The translations under genes were made by a program, and so were the position numbers. The notes under the pieces were generated by a model, which saw only the letters and a program-made list of their open reading frames with translations, made no database searches and was not told the origin of the DNA. Of a stretch of DNA of 64,000 bases, positions 37,689 to 46,758 are shown piece by piece. How positions within the stretch are numbered: the first letter of the stretch is position 1; the number at the start of each line of letters is the position of its first letter. Origin of the DNA: Chitinophaga eiseniae (GTDB taxonomy: Bacteria > Bacteroidota > Bacteroidia > Chitinophagales > Chitinophagaceae); assembly GCF_900167135.1 (NCBI RefSeq), contig NZ_FUWZ01000001.1:496001-560000 (forward strand), given 5' to 3'.

Positions 37689-38828
37689 ATGAAAGCAATG
37701 ATGGCAGGCCTGTTGACACTGCTGGTGATCAACACAGAAATGGCTACAGCACAGAAAAAATCCGCCGCTGCGGACCTGACGCATTTTCCAAAGGGAAGTA
37801 CGCCGAAAGAAATCGGTAAGAGGGTGGCGGAACGTTTTGTTGCCTCGCCGCATCCCAACTTCGGAAAACCAGCGCCGCCGAAGAAAATCACCTACCCGGA
37901 AGTTTGCGCGTGGTATGGAGCGCTAACGTTTGCACAAGAAAGCGGTGATAAGGCGCTGTCAGGTAAGCTGGCGCAGCGTTTTGAGCCGTTCTTTACCACG
38001 GAAGCCTCGTTGGTGCCTGCTGCGGACCATGTGGACCACACTGTTTTCGGCGCAGTGCCGCTGGAGCTGTATATGCAGACCAAAGACAAACGTTACCTGG
38101 ACATGGGAAAGGCCATTGCTGACAAACAGTGGGGCACACCGGAAGGGCCGCATGTAAAGCCTGAATCGCAGGGGTATGCAGACCGGGGGCTGACCTGGCA
38201 AACGCGTATGTGGATTGACGATATGTTCATGATCACCGCGGTGCAGTCGCAGGCCTATCGCGCGACCGGTGATAAGGCGTATATTGACCGCGCCGCAAAG
38301 GAGATGGTCGTTTATCTGGATTCCTTACAGCAGCCTAACGGCCTCTTTTATCATGCGCCGGACGTGCCTTACTTCTGGGGCCGCGGCGACGGCTGGATGG
38401 CAGCGGGTATGAGCGAACTGCTGCGTTCCCTGGGCAAAGACAATCCCGACCGGGAGCGTATTATGAAAGGATATAAAATCATGATGGCGTCTCTGTTGAA
38501 GTACCAGGCGCCCGATGGCATGTGGCGGCAGCTGATCGATGACCCGGAAGCCTGGCCGGAAACTTCCGCTACAGGGATGTTTACCTTCGCCATGATCACC
38601 GGTGTGAAGAACGGATGGCTGGATGCAGCCACCTATGGCCCTGCGGCACGCAAGGCCTGGCTGGCGCTGGTGAAGTATATCGATGATAATGCAGATGTAC
38701 GGGAAGTGTGTGAAGGCACCAATAAAAAGAACAACCGGCAGTATTATCTCGACCGCGGCCGTATTACCGGCGACATGCACGGACAGGCGCCACTGTTGTG
38801 GTGTGCCACGGCCCTTTTGAGAAAATAA
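37689..38828 (+). CDS. Glycoside hydrolase family 105 (unsaturated glycuronyl hydrolase)
   Basis: 379 aa from the ATG at 37689, which gives a signal peptide (MKAMMAGLLTLLVINTEMATAQ). An in-frame ATG at 37569 overlaps the previous stop (TAATG) but adds 40 basic residues with no leader character. The GH88/GH105 (alpha/alpha)6 barrel is seen in ADHVDHTVFGAVPLELY, RMWIDDMFM (Asp157/158 the likely general acid/base), WGRGDGWMAAG, ETSATGMFTFAM and HGQAPLLWCATALL. Such enzymes hydrate the 4,5-unsaturated uronic acid left by polysaccharide lyases, for example rhamnogalacturonan or ulvan fragments. No lyase is encoded in the window. It ends the locus. Confidence 0.9.
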   Translation: MKAMMAGLLTLLVINTEMATAQKKSAAADLTHFPKGSTPKEIGKRVAERFVASPHPNFGKPAPPKKITYPEVCAWYGALTFAQESGDKALSGKLAQRFEPFFTTEASLVPAADHVDHTVFGAVPLELYMQTKDKRYLDMGKAIADKQWGTPEGPHVKPESQGYADRGLTWQTRMWIDDMFMITAVQSQAYRATGDKAYIDRAAKEMVVYLDSLQQPNGLFYHAPDVPYFWGRGDGWMAAGMSELLRSLGKDNPDRERIMKGYKIMMASLLKYQAPDGMWRQLIDDPEAWPETSATGMFTFAMITGVKNGWLDAATYGPAARKAWLALVKYIDDNADVREVCEGTNKKNNRQYYLDRGRITGDMHGQAPLLWCATALLRK

Positions 38829-38842
38829 AAAATTTTGGAATT

Positions 38843-38941
38843 TTTTGATTTAAGGATTTCGGGAGTTATTTGTCCATTGAGTATTTGATGTTTCTAAAAT
38901 AGCTGGATGGTCAAATAACTCCCGAAATCCTTAAATCAAAA
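38843..38941. terminator. 30-bp perfect inverted repeat, likely bidirectional terminator
   Basis: Arms 38843-38872 and 38912-38941 are perfect complements over 30 bp, with a further CCAT/ATGG pairing inside a 39-bp loop. It lies between the GH105 gene (+) and the convergent acidic gene (-), whose stop codon falls inside the right arm. A/T-rich ends on both sides suit termination in both directions. The arm length is unusual for a terminator; a non-autonomous element is a weaker alternative. Confidence 0.6.
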
Positions 38942-39226
38942 GATCCGTAAATGCGTTGCTTCGTCAGTAATCTCCTTGCCTTCCTGTTCCTGCTGCTTTT
39001 CCGCCTCCTCTGCTGCGATATCCCTTCTGTCTTCTTCCTCCATTAGTTCATCGATTTCGAGATCATCTTCCTCTTCGCTCAGCATATCTTCAGATGCGTC
39101 TGTACTGCGTGATTGCTCATCCTGGTTGCCCCGCTGAGGCACAGGTTCCTGTTGATGGTTGATGACATCGTCCGGTTGAATATCATCTTCACGCAGGGGT
39201 CCTATGGGTGTGTGCTGCGTAGTCAT
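38936..39226 (-). CDS. Small, highly acidic protein of unknown function (96 aa)
   Basis: Very acidic and probably disordered: the N-terminal half is Pro/Gln/Asn-rich (TPIGPLREDDIQPDDVI) and the C-terminal half is a Glu/Asp run (SEEEDDLEIDELMEEEDRRD) followed by a helical EEAEKQQEQEGK. No family recognised, no signal peptide. It is the only gene in its interval, with a bidirectional terminator at its 3' end and an A/T-rich region upstream (39227-39467) shared with the divergent sigma gene. Such composition can arise by chance less easily than a shadow frame, so I favour a real gene. Confidence 0.6.
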   Translation of the reverse strand: MTTQHTPIGPLREDDIQPDDVINHQQEPVPQRGNQDEQSRSTDASEDMLSEEEDDLEIDELMEEEDRRDIAAEEAEKQQEQEGKEITDEATHLRIF

Positions 39227-39467
39227 ATTGGATAATTTATACTGTTAACCCCCAAAAGACACGCCGTATTTTCGCAATGATTTTTGCTATTAATTCTAAC
39301 TACGTATATAATAATTTATAATTATAACTAATACGAATTTAATTATTAAATAATAATATTTGTTACTAATTTATACGGTCGAATGAATGGCCATTGTATG
39401 AGAAACCTGGCTTTTTCTTAGCCATATAAATTGTATTCCACGGTATGATTTATATAAAAGAAAAGAT

Positions 39468-40067
39468 ATGAACATAACAGATGCTGAATTGGTTTTACGG
39501 CTCCGAAACAACGACGTGAGCGCTTTTGACAGCCTATATGGGAATTATCATCAGGCCGTGTACCGCAATATCCTCAAGTTTGTAAAAGATGTAGCTGTAG
39601 CAGAAGACATCTTGCAGGAAGTGTTTGCCAGGTTGTGGGAGAAGCGTTTGGAGATACAGGCGGAACAGTCCGTAGGCGGCTGGCTGTTTGTGATCAGCTT
39701 CAACCTGTCGGTCAGCTGGGTACGCAAAAAACTCAAAGAACAGGCGCTGCATAAAAACCTGCTGGACCTGGGGCCGGAAGATCATATGATGATTGACCGG
39801 AAAAACATGGACGAAGAACAGTACAGCCTGCTTGAGCAGGCCATCGCGCAGTTATCTCCCAAAAAAAGGACGATTGTAACCCGCTGCAAGCTGGAAGGCA
39901 AAACCTATGACGAAGTAGCCAGCGAGCTCAATATCTCCCGTAATACCGTTAAAGAACATCTCTCTGCCGCCATGGTCAAATTAAATGACTATATGCTCCG
40001 CAATGGTGACCATAAATACATCGTTCTCTTCCTTTTTTTCTTTACCCTTCACAACGCTTCCAATTAA
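39468..40067 (+). CDS. ECF RNA polymerase sigma factor (FecI type)
   Basis: ECF sigma factor, 199 aa. Region 2 at about 25-95 (LYGNYHQAVYRNILKFVKDVAVAEDILQEVFARLWEKR) and region 4 at about 125-180 (LSPKKRTIVTRCKLEGKTYDEVASELNISRNTVKEHL). The hydrophobic tail (HKYIVLFLFFFTLHN) is typical of the group. It heads the fourth sigma/FecR/SusCD locus; the 241-bp upstream region is strikingly A/T-rich and probably carries its promoter. Confidence 0.95.
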   Translation: MNITDAELVLRLRNNDVSAFDSLYGNYHQAVYRNILKFVKDVAVAEDILQEVFARLWEKRLEIQAEQSVGGWLFVISFNLSVSWVRKKLKEQALHKNLLDLGPEDHMMIDRKNMDEEQYSLLEQAIAQLSPKKRTIVTRCKLEGKTYDEVASELNISRNTVKEHLSAAMVKLNDYMLRNGDHKYIVLFLFFFTLHNASN

Positions 40068-40172
40068 GTTTCTGATAGGAAATGAATTAGGATAAAATAA
40101 ATATGTTTTTTTTGTGGGAATTACCCACCCACTTTTTATCAACCTGCGTATTTAAATTAAACCGTCACGATA

Positions 40173-41171
40173 GTGCACAACAGAAAGGAATACCTCAGAC
40201 AACTGCTACATACGGAGAACTGGTCTGCCACGGAGCAGGAATGGATGCTACAGTACCTGGAAGAAAACGATCTGTCTGACCTGGAAGCGGTAGCCAAAGA
40301 GTACTTTCAGGCAGAAGGCCCTGAAATAAAAAATTTGCTGGACGAACGGTTATCAGCCCGACTGCTGAAAAAAATACATCGCCGTGCAGGTATTTCGCAG
40401 CCACGCATCTTCGTCCTGTATGGAAGAAAGATAGCAGCCGCTGCCGCCGTAGTGCTGCTCGCCGGCGCATCCTGGTACCTGCTGGTACGTCAGCAGGTGA
40501 AACAACTGGTGATGAGCAGCGGCCACCAACATAAAACAGTGACATTACCCGACGGATCTATGGTATACCTGGAAAAAAGTTCCAGCATCACCTATCCCGA
40601 AAACTTTGGAAAAAAAAACAGAACGCTGCAACTCAACGGTGAAGCCTTCTTCGACGTAAAACAGAACAGTAAACATCCGTTTGTGATATCCTCAGCCCTG
40701 ATCAACACCACCGTACTGGGCACTTCCTTCAACATGGAAGCCCGTAACAATGGTGTCGCAAAAGTAGTAGTAATATCCGGCAGCGTACAGGTAAACACCC
40801 GTACCGGTGAAACCAGTCCGCAGCATCAACTGGTGCTCAGCGCCAACAAAAGCGCAGTTTACCACGCCGCTTCCCGGGGACTGGAACTGATAGACGCTAC
40901 AGAGGATGCACGCTTTTTCCGGCAGAAACAGAGCGGAAAATTTAGCTATAAGGGACAGCCATTGTCCGCAGTGCTCAATGACCTGCAACGCTTTTATAAC
41001 GTGCCGGTCAGCGCCGACAAAAAAATGGAACATTGCAGCTTCTTTGGCGATTTCAACACCACCGACGATCTGCAGGAAACACTTACAATCATTGCCGTGA
41101 CCTTGAACGCCAGCATTAAAAGAGATGCTAACGGAGACGGATATGTTATAGTTGATGGCAATTGCCACTAA
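40173..41171 (+). CDS. FecR-family anti-sigma factor
   Basis: Anti-sigma factor, 332 aa, starting with GTG at 40173; no in-frame ATG gives a better N-terminus. The cytoplasmic part is residues 1-84 and the membrane helix about 85-104 (KIAAAAAVVLLAGASWYLLV). The FecR domain is at about 115-210 (LPDGSMVYLEKSSSITYPENF, LNGEAFFDV), and a shorter DUF4974-type domain at about 255-332. It is 105 bp after the sigma gene. Confidence 0.94.
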   Translation: MHNRKEYLRQLLHTENWSATEQEWMLQYLEENDLSDLEAVAKEYFQAEGPEIKNLLDERLSARLLKKIHRRAGISQPRIFVLYGRKIAAAAAVVLLAGASWYLLVRQQVKQLVMSSGHQHKTVTLPDGSMVYLEKSSSITYPENFGKKNRTLQLNGEAFFDVKQNSKHPFVISSALINTTVLGTSFNMEARNNGVAKVVVISGSVQVNTRTGETSPQHQLVLSANKSAVYHAASRGLELIDATEDARFFRQKQSGKFSYKGQPLSAVLNDLQRFYNVPVSADKKMEHCSFFGDFNTTDDLQETLTIIAVTLNASIKRDANGDGYVIVDGNCH

Positions 41172-41588
41172 TAACCGATTAAAGAAGAAAATACCGTTAA
41201 CCAAAATCAAATGCAAGATGGAATACTTGTTTTGTAGCTAAAGACCTGACTTACTTAGAGAAATAAAAGTTGTATTGCTGGTAAGCTATCCTGTGTAACT
41301 TTTAGCCTGGAAATGGTTCTCATACCTGGTTATCTGCCATTGATGGAATACGCCTGTATTCTTTCAACAGGGCCCCTATTGCCAATACATTCCCGATATT
41401 TTTTCATTTCACAACCAAACTAAATTGCTATTATGAATCATATCGCTTCTTTCTCGTCTGGTTAATAATAATTGTCTTATAGACACTAAAAAATAAACTG
41501 CATAGCAGAAGGCCCTTTATTGCCCGGTTTTCCAGCAAAGCCGGAGAGGGATTCCTATTACCCGGAATGAAACAAACATTTATTCAAT
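41172..41588. other. Long fecR-susC gap with hairpin
   Basis: 417 bp without a supported gene, much longer than at the other fecR-susC junctions. A hairpin at 41524-41544 (CCGGTTTT with AAAGCCGG, one G-T wobble, loop CCAGC) lies 44 bp before susC. The rest is A/T-rich and probably carries the sigma-dependent promoter, but I cannot name a motif. Confidence 0.5.
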
Positions 41589-44500
41589 ATGCATAGTAAA
41601 ACCCGATACTACATTTGTTGTCTGACGCTCTTCCTGTCGCTGTTCCACCTGCAGGCGGGCGCCGTGGATCTTCAGGATGCGCTCGACAAAAAAATTACCC
41701 TCCACCTGCACGATGTCGTACTGAAAGATGCACTGGAGAAAATCAGCAACCTCGCGGAAGTATCCTTTGTATACGTCGGCAGCGAAGTACTGAACGCCAA
41801 CAAAATCAGCATCTCCGCCCGCAACGAAAAAGTCGGTGATCTGCTGCACAAAATATTAACGCCCTACGCCCTGTCCTACAGCGTTATCTACGACCGTATC
41901 GTCATTAAACACGACGCCTCCCGGAAAGTGACAGCCCTCGCCACTGTCAGCACTACCCGACAGGTAACGCCGCGCTTCACGGACATAAAAGGCATCGTCA
42001 CCTCTGAAAAGAAAGAACCGCTGCCTGGCGTGACCATCATCCTGAAAGGCTCTTCAAGAGGCACCACCACCAACGCTAAAGGCGAATTCGAAATCCGCAG
42101 GGTGCCCGGCGACGCCATACTGGTGTTCAACTTCACCGGCTACAAAATGGAAGAAGTGCACTCCCGCGAATTCAAAAACGGCAGCCTTACCATCGTGATG
42201 AAAGAAAAACCCACCCGCCTCCAGGAAGTGGTGGTGACCGGCTTTCAAAGCATCGATAAAAGTAAATTCTCCGGAGCAGCTACCCGCCTCAAAGGCGACG
42301 ATGTAAAAATCGACGGGGTAACGGATGTCAGCCGCATGCTCGAAGGCCGCGTGGCCGGCGTGGCCATACAGAACGTATCCGGCACCTTCGGCACCGCACC
42401 GAAAGTAAGGGTACGCGGCGCCACCTCCATCAACGGCGACAACAAACCGCTCTGGGTAGTTGACGGCGTAGTACTGGAAGACGTGGTGAACATCTCCAAC
42501 GACCAGCTGTCCAGCGGAGACCCCACTACCTTGCTGGGGTCTGCAGTGGCAGGCCTCAACGCCAACGATATTGAAAGTTTCGATATCCTGAAAGATGCCG
42601 CGGCTACTGCCTTGTACGGCGCCCGCGCCATGAACGGCGTAGTGGTGATCACCACCAAAAAAGGACGTGCAGGCAAACCCGTTATCGCCTACAGCGGCAA
42701 CTTCAGCACCCAGTTGAAACCCAACTACAACAATTTCAATATCATGAACTCCGGCCAGCAGATGTCTGTGCTGGCGGAGTTGGAGCGTAAAGGCATCCTC
42801 ACTTCGGATATCCTTTCCCGTGGTGATATCGGCGTTTTCGGTAAACTCTACGAATCACTGGACGCGGACGGCGATGGCAATTTCCCCGTACAGAACGATC
42901 CTGCCGCGATGAAAGCCTTCCTGCTGCGCTACGCCAACGCCAACACCGACTGGTTTGGCCTGCTGTTCCGCAATAACTTTGTGCAGGAACATTCGCTCAG
43001 CATCTCTTCCGGTACCGATAAATCGCAGTCTTATTTTTCCACCAGCTTCTATAGTGATAATGGCTGGACACTGGCCGATAAAGTAAACCGCTACACCCTC
43101 AATTACCGTAATACCTATAAATTCTCTGACCGGCTGACCGCCGGTTTCTCCGCTTTGGCATCTGTGCGTCAGCAAAAAGCGCCGGGAGCACTAACCCGCA
43201 GCAGTAATCCGGTGGAAGGGCAATATGACCGCGACTTTGATATCAACCCGTTCAGCTACTCGCTCAACACCAGCCGCACGCTCACCGCCTATGATCAGAA
43301 CGGCCACCTTGAGTATTTCCGGAGAAACTTCGCGCCGTTCAATATCATCAATGAACTGCGCAACAACTCCCTCAACCTGAACATGATGGACCTGCGCCTC
43401 CAGGGCGATCTCGGCTGGAAACTCACCCGTAACATCCGTTACGAATTTACCGGCGCTATCCGCTACGTAAAATCCTCGAGGGAACATCAGATCACGGAGA
43501 ACGCCAACATGGCCAACGCGTACCGCGCCGCCGGGAACGCTACCATCGCACGGAACAACAAATTCCTCTACCGCAATCCCGACGATCCGGATGCACAGCC
43601 TGTCATCGTACTGCCCGCCGGCGGTTTCTACAACCGTACAGAAGACCAGCTGATGAACTTCGACTTCCGTAACGGCCTTACCTACGCCGACACGTTTGCC
43701 CGGAAGCATAACATCAACCTGCTGGTAGGGCAACAGGTGAAATATGCCGACCGGCAGAACGCATCCAACACCGGCTACGGCTATCAGTATGAAAACGGCG
43801 GAACACCGTTTGTAGATTACCGTATCCTTAAGCAAACCATTGAGTCTAATTTTCCTTACTACGGCATGGGCCGCGATTATGACCGCTTTGCGGCTTTTTA
43901 TGCTTCCGGCACTTATGCCTACAACAACAAATACAACCTCACCGCCACCGGCCGTTATGACGGTTCCAACAGGCTGGGACAGTCCCGCAAAGCCCGCTGG
44001 CTGCCTACCTGGAGCGTGGCAGGTTCGTGGAACATGGAGCAGGAACCCTTCCTGCAGAAAGTGAACTGGCTCAACTACCTCACGCTGCGCGCCAGCTACG
44101 GTTTGACCGCCAGCATGGGCCCCGCTACCAATTCCAACATCGTTTTCCAGACTATCAACACCCGCAGGCCGCACCTCAATGAAGTGGAATCTGTGATCGC
44201 CCTCGCGCACCTGCAAAATGACGACCTCACCTGGGAAAAGCTCTATACCACCAACGTCGGACTGGACGGCGGATTTTTCAACAACCGGCTTAATATCTCT
44301 CTCGACCTCTACACCCGCAAGAGCTTCGATCTTATCAGTATTATCAAAACATCCGGCATAGGTGGCGAAATGTATAAAGCGGCCAACTATGCCGATATGA
44401 CTTCCAAAGGAGTGGAACTGCTGATCGGAGGGGATGTGGTACGTAAAAAGGACTGGGGTTGGAAAGCCAACATCACCTTCGGTTACAATACCAATAAGAT

Positions 44501-45233
44501 CACCAATGCCAAGAATATCCCGGCCATTTTTGATCTGGTAGTAGCAGAAGGCGGCAACAAAGAAGGGTATCCGGTGCATAGCCTGTTTTCTTTACAGTAC
44601 AAAGGCCTTTCTCCGAAAACAGGCATGCCCTCCTTCATCAACCAGGATGGCGTGGTAAGTCCCGATGTAAACCTGCAGGACCTTAAAACAGCGCAACTGG
44701 TGTATGAAGGCCCCGTAGATCCCCCGGTGACCGGCGGTTTCTCCAATACTTTCCGCTATAAAGCCCTTTCACTCAATGTCTTCTTTACTTATCAATGGGG
44801 CAACAAAATCAGGTTGTACCCTGCTTTTAAAACCGCTTATTCCGATCTGGACGCCATGCCCAAAGAGTTTTATGACCGCTGGGTAATGCCGGGAGATGAA
44901 GGTACCACCCGCGTGCCTTCTATCCTCGACGCCTATGAACAAACGCTGATCCGCGGCGCCTATCCGTACAACAACTACAACTATTCCACTGAACGGGTGG
45001 CTAAAGGAGATTTTATCCGGCTGAAAACCGTATCGCTGACTTATCAGCTGCCCGTTTCCCTCATTCGCCGTGTTGGTTTCAACAGCATGTCAGTGAGCGG
45101 CGCCGCTATCAACCCGTGGCTCATCTATGCCGATAAAAAGCTGCATGGCCAGGACCCGGAATTCTTTAATTCCGGCGGCGTAGCCCAGCCTATTCAGAAG
45201 CAATTCACCCTGTCAATAAAAGTTGGTATTTAA
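41589..45233 (+). CDS. SusC/RagA-family TonB-dependent transporter with STN signalling domain
   Basis: Outer-membrane transporter, 1214 aa, the largest SusC here. Signal peptide about 1-26 (YYICCLTLFLSLFHLQAGA). STN at about 30-100 (LKDALEKISNLAEVSFVYVG), carboxypeptidase-regulatory-like domain at about 130-215 (IKGIVTSEKKEPLPGVTIIL), then the plug (VVVTGFQSIDKSKFSGAA, YGARAMNGVVVITTKKG) and a barrel ending FTLSIKVGI. It is followed by SusD, a zinc metallohydrolase lipoprotein and a DUF4302 lipoprotein, an arrangement known for substrate-import metallohydrolases, so the substrate may be peptide-containing. Confidence 0.97.
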   Translation: MHSKTRYYICCLTLFLSLFHLQAGAVDLQDALDKKITLHLHDVVLKDALEKISNLAEVSFVYVGSEVLNANKISISARNEKVGDLLHKILTPYALSYSVIYDRIVIKHDASRKVTALATVSTTRQVTPRFTDIKGIVTSEKKEPLPGVTIILKGSSRGTTTNAKGEFEIRRVPGDAILVFNFTGYKMEEVHSREFKNGSLTIVMKEKPTRLQEVVVTGFQSIDKSKFSGAATRLKGDDVKIDGVTDVSRMLEGRVAGVAIQNVSGTFGTAPKVRVRGATSINGDNKPLWVVDGVVLEDVVNISNDQLSSGDPTTLLGSAVAGLNANDIESFDILKDAAATALYGARAMNGVVVITTKKGRAGKPVIAYSGNFSTQLKPNYNNFNIMNSGQQMSVLAELERKGILTSDILSRGDIGVFGKLYESLDADGDGNFPVQNDPAAMKAFLLRYANANTDWFGLLFRNNFVQEHSLSISSGTDKSQSYFSTSFYSDNGWTLADKVNRYTLNYRNTYKFSDRLTAGFSALASVRQQKAPGALTRSSNPVEGQYDRDFDINPFSYSLNTSRTLTAYDQNGHLEYFRRNFAPFNIINELRNNSLNLNMMDLRLQGDLGWKLTRNIRYEFTGAIRYVKSSREHQITENANMANAYRAAGNATIARNNKFLYRNPDDPDAQPVIVLPAGGFYNRTEDQLMNFDFRNGLTYADTFARKHNINLLVGQQVKYADRQNASNTGYGYQYENGGTPFVDYRILKQTIESNFPYYGMGRDYDRFAAFYASGTYAYNNKYNLTATGRYDGSNRLGQSRKARWLPTWSVAGSWNMEQEPFLQKVNWLNYLTLRASYGLTASMGPATNSNIVFQTINTRRPHLNEVESVIALAHLQNDDLTWEKLYTTNVGLDGGFFNNRLNISLDLYTRKSFDLISIIKTSGIGGEMYKAANYADMTSKGVELLIGGDVVRKKDWGWKANITFGYNTNKITNAKNIPAIFDLVVAEGGNKEGYPVHSLFSLQYKGLSPKTGMPSFINQDGVVSPDVNLQDLKTAQLVYEGPVDPPVTGGFSNTFRYKALSLNVFFTYQWGNKIRLYPAFKTAYSDLDAMPKEFYDRWVMPGDEGTTRVPSILDAYEQTLIRGAYPYNNYNYSTERVAKGDFIRLKTVSLTYQLPVSLIRRVGFNSMSVSGAAINPWLIYADKKLHGQDPEFFNSGGVAQPIQKQFTLSIKVGI

Positions 45234-45243
45234 AAATGGACCT

Positions 45244-46731
45244 ATGGAACTGAGATATATAACTGTTTCGACTACACGTTTTATAAGACCCTTTGTGACA
45301 GCTGCGCTGACCGTCTGCCTGCTCACACTGGGCGGCTGTCGCAAGTATCTCGAGCAGGTGCCGGACAGCACCTGGACAGACCTCAGCACGCCCGACAAAG
45401 TGTCTAAGCTGCTGGGCACCGCTTACCCGCAGTCCTCCTATGTCACCATGTGCGAAGCGATGACAGACAATGTGTCTGACAAAGGCGCCGGCGTCATCAG
45501 CCGCCCCAACCAGGACGCGTATTTCTTCCGGGACATACAGTCCATCGAACAGGACTCTCCCGAAGCATACTGGACGGCCTGTTATGTCGCCATCGCTGCG
45601 GCCAACCAGGCGCTGCAGGCCTGTGAAAAAGCCGCTGATAAAAAGGCCTACGCCACCCAACGCGGGGAGGCACTGGTAGCACGCGCCTATGCACACTTTA
45701 TGCTGGTCAACATCTTCTCCCGGATGTATGATGCCGCCACCGCTGCCAACGATCCCGGTATTCCCTATGTGACCGTTCCGGAAACAGTGGTGATCAAACA
45801 GTACGAACGCAAGACCGTGGCCTATGTGTATGATATGGTGGAGAAAGACCTGCTGGAAGGCTTGCCGCTGATCAGCGATGATACCTACAAAGTGCCGCGT
45901 TACCATTTTAACCGCAGCGCTGCCTATGCTTTCGCCACCCGGTTCTATCTCTACAAGAAAGACTATGCGAAAGTGGTACAGTATGCCGACATGGCCTTTG
46001 CCAACAACGATGTGGCCAACAATATGCGCGGCTGGAACACTACTTACAGCGCCCTGTCACCCGAACAGATCTTCGATCTCTATGCCAACGCCAAGGAGAA
46101 CGCCAACCTGTTACTGGTAGAGACACAGTCCCTCTACGGCCGCAGCGTAGGCCAATACCGCTATGACCTGGACTATGCCAAACAGATACAGATCCTCGGG
46201 TACAATGTCACCGGCGGCCGCTGGGCTTACCCGCTCTATTACACCGGCTCCCAGAACTACTTCGTGCCCAAGCTGACGGAATACTTTGTGAAATCTTCTG
46301 TCAACGCTACTATCGGTCAGCCTTATGTAATGGTGCCGTTGTTCACCACCGAAGAAGTACTGTTCAACCGGGCGGAAGCCAATGCGCACCTGGGAAGGAC
46401 CGCTGCCTCTCTGAAAGATCTGAACCTCTTCGCCAGCAAACGTATCCGCAACTACGATCCGTCTGTGCACACGATCACCACTTCCTCCATCCGTAGCTTC
46501 TACGGTATCAGCAATGAAAAAGACGGCCTGGTACATACCATCCTCGACTTCAAAAGAGCGGAATACCTGCAGGAAGGCATGCGCTGGTTTGACCTGCAGC
46601 GCTACAAAATGACGGTGGTGCATACTACCCGCGAAGGAGAGGTGCTGGAACTGAAACCGGGAGATAACCAATGGTTGTTCCAGATACCACAGTCCGCCAC
46701 CACTTCCGGCATCGCATTAAATCCGAGATAA
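45244..46731 (+). CDS. SusD/RagB-family nutrient-binding lipoprotein
   Basis: SusD-type lipoprotein, 495 aa from the ATG at 45244; upstream in-frame alternatives overlap susC. Lipobox LGGC with Cys32 after a long N-region. Family features are GEALVARAYAHFMLVNIFSRMYD and the C-terminal LDFKRAEYLQEGMRWFDLQRYK. It starts 10 bp after susC and is followed 27 bp later by the metallohydrolase gene. Confidence 0.95.
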   Translation: MELRYITVSTTRFIRPFVTAALTVCLLTLGGCRKYLEQVPDSTWTDLSTPDKVSKLLGTAYPQSSYVTMCEAMTDNVSDKGAGVISRPNQDAYFFRDIQSIEQDSPEAYWTACYVAIAAANQALQACEKAADKKAYATQRGEALVARAYAHFMLVNIFSRMYDAATAANDPGIPYVTVPETVVIKQYERKTVAYVYDMVEKDLLEGLPLISDDTYKVPRYHFNRSAAYAFATRFYLYKKDYAKVVQYADMAFANNDVANNMRGWNTTYSALSPEQIFDLYANAKENANLLLVETQSLYGRSVGQYRYDLDYAKQIQILGYNVTGGRWAYPLYYTGSQNYFVPKLTEYFVKSSVNATIGQPYVMVPLFTTEEVLFNRAEANAHLGRTAASLKDLNLFASKRIRNYDPSVHTITTSSIRSFYGISNEKDGLVHTILDFKRAEYLQEGMRWFDLQRYKMTVVHTTREGEVLELKPGDNQWLFQIPQSATTSGIALNPR

Positions 46732-46758
46732 TAATCAACCAAACCAAAATCGCTGCAT

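Noticed and set aside
38843..38941. Terminal inverted repeats of an insertion sequence
   Set aside because: There are only 39 bp between the arms, no transposase and no visible target-site duplication; a terminator explains it better.
43191..44579. 462-aa open frame on the minus strand
   Set aside because: It is fully antisense to the barrel of the susC gene at 41589-45233 and has no recognisable domain. It results from codon bias in a G/C-rich gene.
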